From the NCBI RefSeq assembly GCF_900105835.1, contig NZ_LT629783.1:4610501-4674500 (forward strand): 64,000 nt of DNA. Direction: 5' to 3'. Under the pieces are notes generated by a model. That model made no database searches and was not told the DNA's origin. It saw only the letters and a program-made list of their open reading frames with translations. The position numbers and the translations under genes were made by a program. How positions within the stretch are numbered: position 1 is the first letter of the stretch; every line of letters begins with the position of its first letter. Shown here piece after piece: positions 1-9,918 of this stretch. The DNA comes from Pseudomonas fragi. Its GTDB lineage: Bacteria > Pseudomonadota > Gammaproteobacteria > Pseudomonadales > Pseudomonadaceae.

Positions 1-1
1 A

Positions 2-205
2 GCGATCCCGGGCACGCTGGTCAACCTGGCGGCCGGTGGTGAACAGCGCGATGCAGTGCGCTTCGGCCATCCCTCGGGCACCTTGCGCGTGGGGGCCGAG
101 GCCCGTCAGGTGGACGGCCAGTGGACCGTGACCAAAGCCATCATGAGCCGCAGTGCGCGGGTGCTGATGGAAGGCTGGGTGCGGGTGCCGGGGGACTCCT
201 TTTGA
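2..205 (+). CDS. prpF: PrpF, AcnD-accessory protein (3' end only)
   Basis: Only the last 67 codons are in the window; the gene enters from the left edge. The tail contains FGHPSGTLRVGA and SRSARVLMEGWV, which resemble the C-terminus of PrpF, the isomerase-like partner of the aconitase AcnD in the 2-methylcitrate cycle. PrpF is known to act on 2-methylaconitate so that AcnD can complete 2-methylcitrate to 2-methylisocitrate conversion in the cytoplasm. prpD follows on the same strand after a repeat, the usual Pseudomonas order. Recognition rests on a short tail plus this neighbour, so identity is likely but not certain. Confidence 0.8.
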   Translation, partial: AIPGTLVNLAAGGEQRDAVRFGHPSGTLRVGAEARQVDGQWTVTKAIMSRSARVLMEGWVRVPGDSF

Positions 206-222
206 TCGGGTGAACCCTTTTG

Positions 223-330
223 CCCTCACCTCAACCCTCTCCCGGAGGGAGAGGGGGCTGTTCTGCGGTGTGACGCAAAACTGTTTTTGCCTTTAGTCCC
301 CTCTCCCTCCGGGAGAGGCGTGGTGAGGGG
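223..330. repeat. Paired inverted intergenic repeat
   Basis: Two arms face each other: the left reads CCCTCACC...CTCTCCCGGAGGGAGAG and the right is close to its reverse complement (CTCTCCCTCCGGGAGAG...GGTGAGGGG). Each arm also contains its own short palindrome around CCGGAG/CTCCGG. This arrangement could fold when transcribed between prpF and prpD. It looks like a dispersed extragenic repeat of pseudomonads, but no second copy occurs in the window. Confidence 0.6.
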
Positions 331-430
331 CTTTTGATTTTGATCCATCAAGCGGGCATTTCAGACCCGCAAAGTCACGATGAACCTGAGGATGGAACAC
401 GACCCTTACCCATACTTTGGAGACTGCCCC

Positions 431-1915
431 ATGAGCGCCAACGTCGACCTCAATAACCGCCCCGATTACGACCAGGTTTTGCAGGACATTGCCGATTATG
501 TCCTGACCTACACCATCACCTCCCCCGAAGCCCTCGATACTGCCCGCAACTGCCTGATGGATACCTTGGGCTGTGGCCTGCTGGCGCTGCGTTTTCCGGA
601 ATGCACCAAGCACCTGGGGCCGATTGTCGAAGGCACGGTGGTGCCGTTTGGTGCCCGGGTGCCGGGCACTTCGTATCGTCTGGATCCGGTCAAGGCCGCA
701 TGGGACATCGGCTGCATCGTGCGCTGGCTGGATTACAACGACACCTGGCTGGCCGCAGAGTGGGGTCACCCCTCGGACAATCTGGGCGGTATTCTGGCGG
801 TAGCCGACCATCTGTCGCAAAAGCGCGTAGCCAATGGCGAAGCGCCGTTGACGATGCGGGCGGTGCTCGACGCAATGATCATGGCCCACGAGATTCAGGG
901 CGTGATGGCCCTGGAAAATTCCTTCAATCGTGTCGGCCTTGATCACGTGTTGCTGGTCAAGGTCGCCTCGACGGCGGTGTGCGCCAAGCTGATGGGCGCC
1001 AATCGCGAGCAGTTGTTGTCGGCACTGTCCCATGCCTTTGTGGATGGCCAGGCGTTGCGCACCTATCGCCATGCGCCGAACGCCGGGTCGCGCAAGTCCT
1101 GGGCGGCGGGGGACGCGTCGAGCCGTGGCGTGCGCCTTGCCGATATCGCCTTGCGCGGTGAAATGGGTATTCCCGGGGTGCTGACAGCGCCGCAATGGGG
1201 TTTTTATGATGTGCTGTTCAGCCATACCAACAAGGACCTGGCGCTCAAGCCCGAAGGTCAGCGCCAGTTCAGCCTGAGCCAGCCCTATGGCACCTATGTG
1301 ATGGAAAATGTGCTGTTCAAGATCAGCTTCCCGGCCGAATTCCATGCGCAAACCGCATGCGAAGCGGCGGTGACCCTGCACCCACAGGTCAAGGATCGCT
1401 TGCACGACATCGAAAAAATCGTGATTACAACCCACGAATCAGCGATTCGGATCATTTCCAAGCAAGGCAAATTGGCCAACGCGGCGGACCGTGATCACTG
1501 CATTCAGTACATGACCGCCGTGCCGCTGGCCTTTGGCAATTTGATCGCCGAGCAGTACGAGGACGATTTTCACGCGGCCCATCCGATCATCGACCAACTG
1601 CGGGACAAAATGGTAGTGGTCGAAAACCCGCGCTACACCCGCGAATACCTGGAGGCGGACAAGCGCTCGATTGCCAATGCCATCGAGGTGTTTTTCACCG
1701 ATGGCACCCGCACCGGGCAAGTTGAGGTGGAGTACCCGATTGGCCATCGCCGGCGCCGGGCAGAAGGGATTCCATTGCTGGAGGACAAGTTCAGGGCCAA
1801 CCTGGCGACCCGTTTTGTGGGCCAGCGCTGTGCGCAGATTTTTGCACTGTGCAAGGATCAGGCAGCGCTGGAAGCCACGCCGGTTAACCGGTTTGTGGAC
1901 TTGTTGGTGATTTGA
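431..1915 (+). CDS. prpD: 2-methylcitrate dehydratase PrpD
   Basis: The 494-residue product is a full-length MmgE/PrpD family protein. PrpD dehydrates 2-methylcitrate to 2-methylaconitate in the methylcitrate cycle, which turns propionyl-CoA into pyruvate plus succinate in the cytoplasm. The ATG at 431 (MSANVDLNN) is chosen over an in-frame start 17 codons upstream because it gives the usual family N-terminus and length; the extra upstream residues are not family-like. The preceding prpF tail on the same strand supports a prp operon. A REPIN follows the stop and may separate it from the convergent ppsR gene. No truncation or frameshift is seen. Confidence 0.93.
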   Translation: MSANVDLNNRPDYDQVLQDIADYVLTYTITSPEALDTARNCLMDTLGCGLLALRFPECTKHLGPIVEGTVVPFGARVPGTSYRLDPVKAAWDIGCIVRWLDYNDTWLAAEWGHPSDNLGGILAVADHLSQKRVANGEAPLTMRAVLDAMIMAHEIQGVMALENSFNRVGLDHVLLVKVASTAVCAKLMGANREQLLSALSHAFVDGQALRTYRHAPNAGSRKSWAAGDASSRGVRLADIALRGEMGIPGVLTAPQWGFYDVLFSHTNKDLALKPEGQRQFSLSQPYGTYVMENVLFKISFPAEFHAQTACEAAVTLHPQVKDRLHDIEKIVITTHESAIRIISKQGKLANAADRDHCIQYMTAVPLAFGNLIAEQYEDDFHAAHPIIDQLRDKMVVVENPRYTREYLEADKRSIANAIEVFFTDGTRTGQVEVEYPIGHRRRRAEGIPLLEDKFRANLATRFVGQRCAQIFALCKDQAALEATPVNRFVDLLVI

Positions 1916-1920
1916 GACGG

Positions 1921-2008
1921 TGTGGGAGCGGGCTTGCTCGCGATGCAGGCGCTGCGGTCTTGGCGTATGACCGCGTTGATGCGATCGCGGGCAAGCCCGC
2001 TCCCACAG
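1921..2008. repeat. REPIN (paired REP palindromes)
   Basis: A left arm beginning TGTGGGAGCGGGCTTGCTCG and a right arm that is its near-perfect reverse complement flank about 45 variable bases. The same arms recur at 15895, 18243 and 62550, with a degenerate pair at 52013 and a lone half near 6466. This matches the REP/REPIN elements of the P. fluorescens group. It sits between the convergent ends of prpD and ppsR, the normal niche for such elements. Confidence 0.9.
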
Positions 2009-2021
2009 CCCCTCAGGGCTG

Positions 2022-2840
2022 TTACTTGAAACGCCGCTCTACGCCTTTTTCCACCAGGATCTTGGCCGAGATTTCTTCAACCGAGAAATGCGTGGAGTTG
2101 ATATGCGGGATGTTTTCGCGCTGGAACAGGCGTTCAACCTCACGCACTTCAAACTCACACTGGGCAAAGCTGGAGTAGCGGCTGTTGGGCTTGCGTTCGT
2201 TGCGAATGGCGGTCAGGCGGTCCGGGTCGATGGTCAGGCCGAACAGCTTGTGTTTGTGCTCGCGCAGTGCGGCCGGCAACTTGAGGCTTTCCATGTCGTC
2301 ATCGGTCAGCGGGTAGTTGGCCGCACGGATGCCGAATTGCATGGCCATGTACAGGCAGGTCGGGGTTTTGCCGCAACGGGACACGCCCACCAGGATCAGG
2401 TCGGCCTTGTCGTACTTGTGTGTACGGGCGCCGTCGTCGTTGTCGAGGGCAAAGTTCACCGCCTCGATACGCTCCATATAGTTGGAGTTGTGGCCAATGG
2501 AGTGGGACTTGCCCACTGAATAAGAGGAATGTTCGCCCAGTGCCTGCTCCAGCGGAGCAAGAAAGCTGGAGAAGATATCGATCATGAAGCCGTTGGACGT
2601 GGCGAGGATCTCGCGAATGTCCTGATTGACGATGGTGTCAAAGATGATCGGGCTGAAACCGTCCTTTTCGGCGGCGTTATCGATTTGTTGCACCATAGCC
2701 CGCGCTTTTTCCACGCTGTCTATGTAGGGGCGGGTGAATTTGCTGAAGGTCACATTCTCGAATTGTGCCAGCAAACTCTGGCCCAGGGTTTCGGCTGTAA
2801 TGCCGGTGCCATCGGATATAAAGAAAGCAGATCGTTTCAT
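2022..2840 (-). CDS. ppsR: PEP synthase regulatory kinase/pyrophosphorylase PpsR
   Basis: The 272-residue product belongs to the DUF299 (PSRP) family. These enzymes inactivate PEP synthase by ADP-dependent phosphorylation of a threonine next to the catalytic histidine and reactivate it by phosphate-dependent removal. A P-loop-like GVSRCGKT lies at residues 152-159, with ISDGTG at the N-terminus, both typical of the family. The gene is divergent from ppsA, its target, with about 177 bases between the start codons; a possible TATGAT minus-10 toward ppsA lies at 2878-2883. Length and start agree with the family, and nothing is unusual. Confidence 0.95.
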   Translation of the reverse strand: MKRSAFFISDGTGITAETLGQSLLAQFENVTFSKFTRPYIDSVEKARAMVQQIDNAAEKDGFSPIIFDTIVNQDIREILATSNGFMIDIFSSFLAPLEQALGEHSSYSVGKSHSIGHNSNYMERIEAVNFALDNDDGARTHKYDKADLILVGVSRCGKTPTCLYMAMQFGIRAANYPLTDDDMESLKLPAALREHKHKLFGLTIDPDRLTAIRNERKPNSRYSSFAQCEFEVREVERLFQRENIPHINSTHFSVEEISAKILVEKGVERRFK

Positions 2841-3017
2841 TTGCGCCTTGGGCCTTAAGCTGGTGACGATTCTTGGATATGATAGGCGCGCTTTTGTCGC
2901 GCTACATGACAGGCAGTGTCACTTATTTTCCAGGTCCAGGCCACAATCGCTGCGATGACTCATGATGAGCATCCAGCGCCCTGAGCTTTTCCCAACACCG
3001 TTAGTGGAGAGATCACC

Positions 3018-5393
3018 TTGGTAGAGTACGTAGTTTCCCTCGATAAGCTCGGCGCCCATGACGTGGAGCATGTGGGGGGCAAGAACGCATCCCTCGGCGA
3101 GATGATCAGTAATCTTGCAGGCGCTGGTGTTTCAGTTCCCGGTGGCTTCGCCACGACTTCTCAGGCCTATCGTGATTTTCTCGAACTGAGCGGTTTGAAC
3201 GACCAGATCCATGCTGCGCTGGATGCGCTCGATGTAGATGACGTCAATGCCCTGGCCAAAACCGGTGCCCAGATCCGTCAATGGATCATGGAAGCCGAGT
3301 TCCCGGAGAAGCTCAACGCCGAAATTCGTACCGCCTTTGCTGCGCTGTCCCAGGGCAACCCGGACATGGCCGTTGCCGTGCGCTCCTCGGCCACCGCCGA
3401 AGACTTGCCGGACGCCTCCTTTGCCGGTCAGCAAGAAACCTTCCTGAACATCCGTGGCGTTGAAAACGTCATTCGTGCGGCCAAGGAGGTATTTGCCTCC
3501 CTGTTCAACGACCGCGCCATTTCTTACCGCGTGCACCAGGGCTTTGACCACAAACTGGTCGCCCTGTCGGCTGGCGTACAGCGCATGGTGCGCTCCGAAA
3601 CCGGTACCGCGGGCGTGATGTTCACCCTGGACACCGAGTCGGGCTTCCGTGATGTAGTGTTTATTACCGGCGCCTACGGCCTGGGTGAAACCGTCGTACA
3701 AGGTGCGGTAAACCCGGACGAGTTCTACGTCCACAAACAAACCCTGGAAGCTGGCCGTCCTGCGATTCTGCGCCGCAACCTGGGCAGCAAAGCCATCAAG
3801 ATGATCTACGGCGACGAAGCCAAGGCTGGCAAGTCGGTCAAGGTGATCGACGTTGAAAAAGCCGATCGCGCGCGCTTCTGCCTGACCGACGCTGAAGTCA
3901 GCGAACTGGCCAAGCAAGCCATGATCATCGAGAAGCACTACAAGTGCCCGATGGACATCGAGTGGGCCAAGGACGGTGATGACGGCAAGCTGTACATCGT
4001 TCAGGCGCGCCCGGAAACCGTGAAAAGCCGCAGCGCCGGCAATGTCATGGAACGCTACCTGCTCAAGGAAACCGGTACGGTACTGGCTGAAGGCCGTGCC
4101 ATTGGCCAGCGCATCGGCGCAGGCAAGGTGCGCATCATCAAGGACGTCTCGGAAATGGACAAAGTCCAGCCGGGTGACGTGCTGGTTTCCGACATGACCG
4201 ACCCTGACTGGGAACCGGTGATGAAGCGCGCCAGCGCCATCGTTACCAACCGTGGCGGTCGTACTTGCCATGCGGCGATTATCGCCCGCGAGCTGGGCAT
4301 CCCGGCCGTGGTGGGTTGCGGCAACGCCACCCAGCTATTGAAGGACGGCCAGGGCGTTACCGTTTCCTGTGCTGAAGGCGATACCGGGTTTATCTTCGAA
4401 GGCGAACTGGGCTTCGATATCAAGAAGAACTCCGTGGACGCCATGCCGGACCTGCCGTTCAAGATCATGATGAACGTCGGCAACCCGGACCGTGCCTTTG
4501 ACTTCGCACAGTTGCCGAACGCCGGTGTGGGCCTGGCCCGCCTGGAGTTCATCATCAACCGCATGATCGGCGTACACCCCAAGGCGCTGTTGAACTACGA
4601 TGGCCTGCCACAGGAAATCAAGGACAGCGTCGACAAGCGCATTGCCGGTTACAGCGATCCGGTGGGTTTCTACGTTGAGAAACTGGTTGAAGGCATCAGC
4701 ACCCTGGCTGGCGCATTTACCCCGAAGAAAGTCATCGTGCGGCTGTCGGACTTCAAGTCCAACGAATACGCGAACCTGATCGGCGGCAAGCTCTACGAGC
4801 CGGAAGAAGAAAACCCGATGCTGGGCTTCCGCGGTGCTTCGCGTTACATCAGCGAAAACTTCCGTGACTGCTTCGAGCTCGAGTGCCGTGCGCTCAAGCG
4901 TGTACGCAACGAGATGGGCTTTACCAACGTCGAAATCATGGTGCCGTTCGTGCGTACCCTGGGCGAAGCGAGCCAGGTGATCGACCTGCTGGCCAAAAAT
5001 GGCCTCAAGCGCGGCGAAAACGGCCTGCGCGTGATCATGATGTGCGAGTTGCCTTCCAACGCGATCCTGGCTGAAGAGTTCCTTGAGTACTTCGACGGCT
5101 TCTCCATCGGCTCCAACGACCTGACCCAGCTGACCCTGGGCCTGGACCGTGACTCCGGTGTGATCGCGCACTTGTTCGACGAACGCAACCCGGCGGTTAA
5201 AAAGCTGCTGTCCAACGCCATCCAGGCGTGCAACAAGGCTGGCAAATACATCGGTATTTGCGGTCAGGGCCCGTCCGATCACCCGGATCTGGCGCTGTGG
5301 CTGATGGAACAGGGCATCGAAAGCGTTTCCCTGAACCCGGACAGCGTGCTGGAAACCTGGTTCTTCCTGGCAGAAGGTCAAGCCAAGGCTTGA
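3018..5393 (+). CDS. ppsA: Phosphoenolpyruvate synthase PpsA
   Basis: The 791-residue product converts pyruvate and ATP to PEP, AMP and phosphate, the entry step of gluconeogenesis from pyruvate. The N-terminal ATP-grasp region ([10 protein letters not shown] near residue 21) is followed by the swivelling phosphohistidine domain with GGRTCHAAI, its histidine near residue 418, and a C-terminal PEP-binding barrel ending in [12 protein letters not shown] with the catalytic cysteine. Translation starts at TTG ([10 protein letters not shown]), which gives the family N-terminus; a GGAGAG ribosome-binding site lies just upstream. The divergent ppsR gene encodes its regulator, and a strong hairpin terminator follows. 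Confidence 0.96.
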   Translation: MVEYVVSLDKLGAHDVEHVGGKNASLGEMISNLAGAGVSVPGGFATTSQAYRDFLELSGLNDQIHAALDALDVDDVNALAKTGAQIRQWIMEAEFPEKLNAEIRTAFAALSQGNPDMAVAVRSSATAEDLPDASFAGQQETFLNIRGVENVIRAAKEVFASLFNDRAISYRVHQGFDHKLVALSAGVQRMVRSETGTAGVMFTLDTESGFRDVVFITGAYGLGETVVQGAVNPDEFYVHKQTLEAGRPAILRRNLGSKAIKMIYGDEAKAGKSVKVIDVEKADRARFCLTDAEVSELAKQAMIIEKHYKCPMDIEWAKDGDDGKLYIVQARPETVKSRSAGNVMERYLLKETGTVLAEGRAIGQRIGAGKVRIIKDVSEMDKVQPGDVLVSDMTDPDWEPVMKRASAIVTNRGGRTCHAAIIARELGIPAVVGCGNATQLLKDGQGVTVSCAEGDTGFIFEGELGFDIKKNSVDAMPDLPFKIMMNVGNPDRAFDFAQLPNAGVGLARLEFIINRMIGVHPKALLNYDGLPQEIKDSVDKRIAGYSDPVGFYVEKLVEGISTLAGAFTPKKVIVRLSDFKSNEYANLIGGKLYEPEEENPMLGFRGASRYISENFRDCFELECRALKRVRNEMGFTNVEIMVPFVRTLGEASQVIDLLAKNGLKRGENGLRVIMMCELPSNAILAEEFLEYFDGFSIGSNDLTQLTLGLDRDSGVIAHLFDERNPAVKKLLSNAIQACNKAGKYIGICGQGPSDHPDLALWLMEQGIESVSLNPDSVLETWFFLAEGQAKA

Positions 5394-5405
5394 GTCGTTG
5401 AGAGA

Positions 5406-5440
5406 AGAGCAGGGCAGCCGTGAGGCTGCCCTGCTCTTTA
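5406..5440 (+). terminator. Rho-independent terminator of ppsA
   Basis: A GC-rich stem AGAGCAGGGCAGCC pairs with GGCTGCCCTGCTCTT across a short GTGA-type loop and ends in a TTTA tract, 12 bases after the ppsA stop codon. Confidence 0.85.
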
Positions 5441-5497
5441 TAGGCAGTGGTAGGGCGAGTTCTTTATGAGCGTCGCCCTTTTTTGTGCAAGAGCATT

Positions 5498-6457
5498 ATG
5501 CAAAGCAGCAGTCTCCTTTTTCCCGTTGCCCTGATCAGCGCTGAGCGTCGGGGCGACCTGAGCGAAGATGTCTATCGCTTGAAACCCGCCAACAGCCTGG
5601 ATATCTCCGTTGAGCTGGTGGTTACCCGGCTGGGCATGGCCGACGATAGTCAGGTACGCGGCGTGCCGGTCATTCTGTTGCATGGCAGTTTTTCCAACCG
5701 GCGCTTCTGGTACTCGCCCAAGGGCGTGGGGCTGGGCGCTTATCTGGCGCGTGCCGGGTTTGATGTGTGGCTGGCGGAAATGCGCGGCCACGGCCTGTCG
5801 TCGCGCAATGTCTGCTGGAGCAAGAACCGCGTGGCGGACTATGCCCGGTACGATTTGCCGGCCATAGCGGCCTTTGTTCGTGAGCAAAGCGGGCAGGTTC
5901 CCCACTGGATCGGCCACTCCCAGGGGGCTATCAGCCTGGCAGCGGCCTTGGGCGGCAAGTACCTGAGCGAAATGGACGTGGCCTCGGCGGCATTTTTTGG
6001 CTGTCAGATCAATCGCCGCTACTGGTCGTTGAAAATCCCTCCTGTGCAGTGGGGTGCATATTTATTGTTGCGGCGTTTTGCACAGTTGTCGGGGACGCGA
6101 CTCAAGCGTGGCCCGGAAGATGAACCGGTCAGCATCGCCCTTGAAACCCTGCGCTGGAATGGTTTTATGGGGCGTTTCAAGGATGCCGAGCGTGACTGGT
6201 GGGCCGGTTTGGCCGAGGTTCAGATTCCGGCTCTGGTGGTGGCTGCGGCAGGGGATAGGCAAACACCTGAGTGGGCGTGCCGCAAACTTTTCGATCAGTT
6301 GGGCTCAGAACAGCGCAAGTTCGTTTCTCTGGGCCGTGAGCAGGGTTTCAGCTCTGATTTCAGTCACGTCGAAATGTTGGTCAGCCAGCCCGCACAGCAG
6401 GAAGTGTGGCCGTTGGTGCGTGATTGGCTACTAAAAGGCACTACGAAATCGTTGTAG
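5498..6457 (+). CDS. Alpha/beta hydrolase
   Basis: The 319-residue product has the alpha/beta-hydrolase fold signature: an oxyanion-hole LHGSFSN near residue 61, the nucleophile elbow GHSQG with serine 141, and a late histidine in SHVEML near the C-terminus. It resembles lipase/esterase-type hydrolases found beside ppsA in pseudomonads (PA1771 in PAO1, from memory). The substrate is unknown. The ATG at 5498 is preferred to an in-frame start 17 codons upstream because the upstream residues overlap the region just after the ppsA terminator and look non-coding; the ribosome-binding site is weak. There is no signal peptide, so a cytoplasmic enzyme is likely. Confidence 0.8.
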   Translation: MQSSSLLFPVALISAERRGDLSEDVYRLKPANSLDISVELVVTRLGMADDSQVRGVPVILLHGSFSNRRFWYSPKGVGLGAYLARAGFDVWLAEMRGHGLSSRNVCWSKNRVADYARYDLPAIAAFVREQSGQVPHWIGHSQGAISLAAALGGKYLSEMDVASAAFFGCQINRRYWSLKIPPVQWGAYLLLRRFAQLSGTRLKRGPEDEPVSIALETLRWNGFMGRFKDAERDWWAGLAEVQIPALVVAAAGDRQTPEWACRKLFDQLGSEQRKFVSLGREQGFSSDFSHVEMLVSQPAQQEVWPLVRDWLLKGTTKSL

Positions 6458-6465
6458 ATACTCTG

Positions 6466-6486
6466 TTGCAGGCTCGCTCCCACAGT
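6466..6486. repeat. Solitary half REP remnant
   Basis: The bases GCTCGCTCCCACAG match one arm of the REP palindrome found as complete pairs elsewhere in the window. The partner arm is absent here, so this is a decayed or single REP at the end of the hydrolase gene. Confidence 0.5.
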
Positions 6487-6505
6487 TGAAATTTCTTTCA
6501 GACTT

Positions 6506-6669
6506 TGTAGCCGCTGACGAGCGGAGCGAGGCTGCGTCCGGTTGCGAAGCGACCGTAAAACCTGAGCCCGGGATTTACCTGAACGAGCGCAGTGTCCGGT
6601 TTTACGAGCGCTGCGTCGCAGTGGCGCACCAACTCGATCGCAGCCTCGCTCCGCTCGTCAGCGACTACA
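6506..6669. repeat. Long inverted repeat (164 bases)
   Basis: The outer arms TGTAGCCGCTGACGAGCGGA and its reverse complement (ending GTCAGCGACTACA) pair over about 30 bases with one or two mismatches. Inside, GGTTGCGAAGCGACCGTAAAACC and CCGGTTTTACGAGCG show a second, weaker symmetry. The sequence is unlike the REPIN arms and appears to be a separate family of imperfect palindromic extragenic repeat. Short open frames that cross it are not convincing genes. Confidence 0.7.
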
Positions 6670-6721
6670 GGAAAACAGTTAATTCGCGTACATATCCGGC
6701 ATTTGCATATAACTGGAATAT

Positions 6722-7016
6722 TGGTTTCGCCCTTACGGCGAGTCCCTTTTGTCAAACAGCCACAAAAGGAACCAAAAAGGCCTTGCCCCTGGCGTACGGC
6801 CTTCGCTGCGCTCAGGTTCCCTCACTCCGGTCCCGCTCCGTGGGCCCGCCGCCACGGGCCATCCATGGCCCATCGCGGCTCTCCCGGCATCCATGCCGGT
6901 CGACCCACTCCACAGAACCTCCTCTCGGCCTCCCGATGGGGCGGTAGATCAAAAGCCGCCGAGGCGGCCGACCGGCCGACCTGTTGGCGTCAGTGTGTGC
7001 TGCTACGGATAGCGTG
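6722..7016. repeat. Dispersed intergenic repeat, about 300 bases
   Basis: This stretch starts with GGTTTCGCCCTTACGGCGAG and contains TTTTGTCAAACAGCCACAAAAGG followed by blocks rich in CCCTCACTCCGG, GGGCCCGCCGCC and CATCCATGGCCC. From memory, closely similar sequence is scattered in intergenic gaps of many fluorescens and syringae group genomes and is often over-annotated as small hypothetical proteins. The boundaries given are approximate. The remainder, 7017-7178, shows no clear feature apart from the rraA ribosome-binding site. Confidence 0.6.
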
Positions 7017-7178
7017 TGACCCGACGTCGCGAGGTGGTCATAACTTGTTCTTTTGTGTGATATTGGTTGCCACTAGTGGCCTGGACGACTTTTAAAGCCA
7101 GCCATCACCAAAGCGTCTATAACCATAGTGCTAACGTTATTTTCACTGTTGTGCCCACCCCCGAACAGGAGCTTTCCC

Positions 7179-7670
7179 GTGAATCACTACATCACCCCCG
7201 ATCTGTGCGATGCCTACCCTGAACTGGTGCAGGTGCTTGAGCCGATGTTCAGCAATTTCGGCGGGCGCGACTCCTTTGGTGGCGAGATCGTGACCATCAA
7301 GTGTTTCGAAGACAATTCGCGGGTCAAGGAGCAGGCTGAACTCAACGGTGAAGGCAAAGTGCTGGTGGTTGACGGTGGCGGTTCTCTGCGCCATGCCTTG
7401 CTGGGCGACATGATTGCCGATCGGGCCGCGAAAAACGGCTGGGAAGGTATCGTTATCTACGGCTGTATTCGCGATGTCGATGTGCTCGCGCAAACCGCTC
7501 TGGGTGTGCAGGCCTTGGCCAGCCACCCGCTCAAGAGCAACCGCCGCGGAGTGGGTGATGTTAACGTGCCGGTCACGTTTGCAGGTGTCACGTTTCGCCC
7601 CGGAGAATTCATTTATGCCGACAACAACGGCGTTATCATCTCGCCAACTGCTCTGAAAATGCCGGGCTAA
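7179..7670 (+). CDS. rraA: RraA-family protein (RNase E activity regulator / HMG aldolase-like)
   Basis: The 163-residue product is a full-length RraA-family protein. In E. coli RraA binds RNase E and lowers its activity; related members are class II 4-hydroxy-4-methyl-2-oxoglutarate aldolases, and the conserved [15 protein letters not shown] and CIRD region with the Arg-Asp pair are visible here, so an aldolase activity cannot be excluded. The GTG at 7179 is chosen because AGGAG lies seven bases upstream and [14 protein letters not shown] is the usual N-terminus. Its own genome-mate RNase E is encoded at 45392. cmaX follows 24 bases after the stop codon and could be co-transcribed. Confidence 0.88.
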   Translation: MNHYITPDLCDAYPELVQVLEPMFSNFGGRDSFGGEIVTIKCFEDNSRVKEQAELNGEGKVLVVDGGGSLRHALLGDMIADRAAKNGWEGIVIYGCIRDVDVLAQTALGVQALASHPLKSNRRGVGDVNVPVTFAGVTFRPGEFIYADNNGVIISPTALKMPG

Positions 7671-7694
7671 ACGCATTACCATTAAGGATCACGG

Positions 7695-8690
7695 ATGTTC
7701 GAAGAAGAAAACGCTCAATGGGGGCTGGTGCACGCGCTGGTGCTGGATGGTGAAGGTGGTGCGCGTTCGATTGCGCGCACCGAGCTGAACGATCTTCAGT
7801 TAAAAGCCCACGAAAGCCTCTGGCTGCACTGGGATCGCAGCCATCCGCAAACCCAGAGCTGGTTGCGTGACTCCAGCGGCTTGAGTGATTTCAACTGTGA
7901 CCTGCTGCTTGAAGAAAATACCCGCCCGCGCCTGGTTCCCGCCCCCAACAATGAGCTGCTGCTGTTTATGCGCGGGGTCAATCTGAACCCGGGCGCAGAG
8001 CCGGAAGACATGGTATCGCTGCGTATTTTCGGCAGCGCGCAGCGCTTGATTTCGCTGCGCATGCGACCGCTGCGGGCGACCGATGAGTTGCTCAATGAGT
8101 TTTCCCAGGGCGAAGGCCCGAAAAACCCCTCTGAATTGATCCTGTATCTGGCACAGCACCTGACACTGAAGGTGCAGGACTTGATCGGCGAGCTGTCAGA
8201 AATCGTCGATGACGAGGAAGACAAAATAGATGCCGACGAACGGTATACCCCTGATCACAACGCGCTGTTGCAGGTGCGTCGAAGGGCGGCCGCCTTGCGT
8301 CGATTCCTCGCCCCGCAGCGGGATATTTTCGGTCAGCTCACGCGTATCAAATTACCCTGGTTCAGCGCCGATGATGCCGATTACTGGAACGAATTGAACA
8401 ACAGCCTGACCCGCTATCTCGAAGAGCTTGAACTGACCCGCGAGCGCGTGGGGCTGGTGCTCGAGTCGGAAGACCGGCGCCTGAACGTGCGCATGAGCCG
8501 CATCATGTACCGCTTTGGCGTGCTCACGGGGATCTTTCTGCCGATCACCTTTATTACCGGTTTGCTGGGTATTAATGTGGGCGGCGTGCCGTTCTCCGAT
8601 GACTCCTATGGCTTTGCGATAACTTGCGCTGTGATGCTGGTGATCGGGGCGGGGCAATGGTGGTTTTACCGCCGTTTGCAGTGGCTGTGA
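7695..8690 (+). CDS. cmaX: CorA-family divalent-cation transporter CmaX
   Basis: The 331-residue product has a long soluble N-terminal domain and two C-terminal membrane segments (about residues 275-298 and 306-325), the CorA/ZntB plan. The pore signature following the first helix reads GIN rather than the GMN of magnesium-selective CorA, as in ZntB-like members, so the ion carried is uncertain. It heads the cmaX-cfrX-cmpX-sigX-oprF block known from P. aeruginosa and P. fluorescens, which is linked to envelope stress and membrane fluidity. The ATG at 7695 follows AAGGA. Annotation as a zinc transporter ZntB is an equally valid family-level name. Confidence 0.88.
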   Translation: MFEEENAQWGLVHALVLDGEGGARSIARTELNDLQLKAHESLWLHWDRSHPQTQSWLRDSSGLSDFNCDLLLEENTRPRLVPAPNNELLLFMRGVNLNPGAEPEDMVSLRIFGSAQRLISLRMRPLRATDELLNEFSQGEGPKNPSELILYLAQHLTLKVQDLIGELSEIVDDEEDKIDADERYTPDHNALLQVRRRAAALRRFLAPQRDIFGQLTRIKLPWFSADDADYWNELNNSLTRYLEELELTRERVGLVLESEDRRLNVRMSRIMYRFGVLTGIFLPITFITGLLGINVGGVPFSDDSYGFAITCAVMLVIGAGQWWFYRRLQWL

Positions 8691-8753
8691 TCGGGGTGGA
8701 TGTGACCCCGGCAAATGTCCCTTCGTCTTTTACTGACTTACCGAGAGGTGCAT

Positions 8754-8999
8754 ATGCACGATCCGTTTGAACAGTCGTTGCGTGAAATGCTCAAGGCCGA
8801 GCCGTCCAACCGGGACGACGACGCTTGCCTGGGCCGCGTGCTGAAAACCGCCAACCGCCAGGTCGGTGCGGGGGACCTTTTCAGCCTGTTGGGCCGCTGG
8901 ATGCAAGCACTGATGATTGCTTTGAACAGCGGTTCGGCTCATATTGCGCCCGTTTCGCGACGCAAACCTGCTGCTCGCCCTGTTGATAAGGCTGATTGA
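8754..8999 (+). CDS. cfrX: Small protein CfrX (CrfX)
   Basis: The 81-residue product lies between cmaX and cmpX, the place of the small gene cfrX (also spelled crfX) in other pseudomonads. It starts at ATG 8754, preceded by GAGAGG; a longer frame from 8715 lacks a ribosome-binding site. The N-terminal half is charged (MHDPFEQSLREMLKAEP) and a moderately hydrophobic stretch around LGRWMQALMIALNSG follows. The function is unknown; transcription with cmaX and cmpX is reported in the literature for this cluster. The stop is two bases before the cmpX ATG, indicating translational coupling. Confidence 0.82.
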   Translation: MHDPFEQSLREMLKAEPSNRDDDACLGRVLKTANRQVGAGDLFSLLGRWMQALMIALNSGSAHIAPVSRRKPAARPVDKAD

Positions 9000-9001
9000 A
9001 C

Positions 9002-9826
9002 ATGGAATTGAATGTCTGGACCCAAAGCCTGGTCGCGGCGATGACTGCCTTGTGGACCAAGATTGCGAACTTTATTCCCAACCTCTTCGGTGCGTTGGTG
9101 GTGGTACTGCTGGGCTTCGTGGTTGCCAAACTGCTTGACGCCCTGCTGTCCAAGCTACTCGCCAAACTGGGCCTTGATCGCCTGATGGGTGGCACAGGGC
9201 TGACCAAGATTCTGGCCCGGGTCGGCATCCAGGTCCCTATTTCGACGCTGATTGGCAAGATTGTTTACTGGTTTGTGTTGCTGGTGTTCCTGGTTTCGGC
9301 GGCGCAGTCGCTGGGCCTGGACCGCGTATCATCTGCGCTGGACCTGTTGACGGTCTATTTGCCCAAGGTCTTTGGTGCGCTGCTGGTTCTGCTGGCAGGT
9401 GTGTTGCTGGCCCAGGTGCTCAATGGCCTGGTGCGTGGTGCTGCCGAGAGCGTGGGTTTTGATTACGCCAGCGGCCTGGGGCGGGTAACCCAGGGTCTGG
9501 TCATTATCATCAGTATTTCCGTGGCCATCAGCCAGCTTGAGGTCAAAACCGACCTGCTGAACCACGTTATTGTGATCGTATTGATTACCGTTGGTCTGGC
9601 GATTGCCCTGGCAATGGGGCTGGGCAGCCGCGAAATCGCGGGTCAGATACTGGCGGGGATCTATGTGCGTGAGTTGTATCAGGTAGGGCAGGAAGTGCGT
9701 GTGGGCGAGGTCGAAGGGCAGATCGAGGAAATTGGCACGGTTAAAACCACGTTGCTGACCGATGAGGGTGAGCTAGTCTCCATCTCGAACCGGATCTTGT
9801 TGGAGCAGCATGTAACCAGCCGCTAA
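9002..9826 (+). CDS. cmpX: MscS-family mechanosensitive channel-like protein CmpX
   Basis: The 274-residue product has an amphipathic start followed by four to five hydrophobic segments (for example FGALVVVLLGFVVAKLL near residue 28 and HVIVIVLITVGLAIALAMG near residue 185) and a short C-terminal beta region with VGEVEGQIEEIGTVKTTLL, the MscS-like fold entry. CmpX of P. aeruginosa is an inner-membrane protein whose loss alters SigX and membrane-stress responses. The ATG at 9002 is chosen over the TTG two codons earlier. It lies directly after cfrX and about 90 bases before sigX. Confidence 0.88.
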   Translation: MELNVWTQSLVAAMTALWTKIANFIPNLFGALVVVLLGFVVAKLLDALLSKLLAKLGLDRLMGGTGLTKILARVGIQVPISTLIGKIVYWFVLLVFLVSAAQSLGLDRVSSALDLLTVYLPKVFGALLVLLAGVLLAQVLNGLVRGAAESVGFDYASGLGRVTQGLVIIISISVAISQLEVKTDLLNHVIVIVLITVGLAIALAMGLGSREIAGQILAGIYVRELYQVGQEVRVGEVEGQIEEIGTVKTTLLTDEGELVSISNRILLEQHVTSR

Positions 9827-9918
9827 GGCGGTAAACCCTGCTAATGTACGCCGCCGCAAAAATAGCCATGATTCAAAGGCTGCGGCGGACATTGACCTGA
9901 CTGTTGGCACAACTCGTT

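Noticed and set aside
3132..5381. Long minus-strand frames opposite ppsA
   Set aside because: These are GC-codon shadows of ppsA; composition is His/Gln/Val-rich without motifs.
6486..7095. Several open frames of 85-167 codons in the gap before rraA
   Set aside because: They lie in repeats, overlap one another in different frames and show no protein-like composition.
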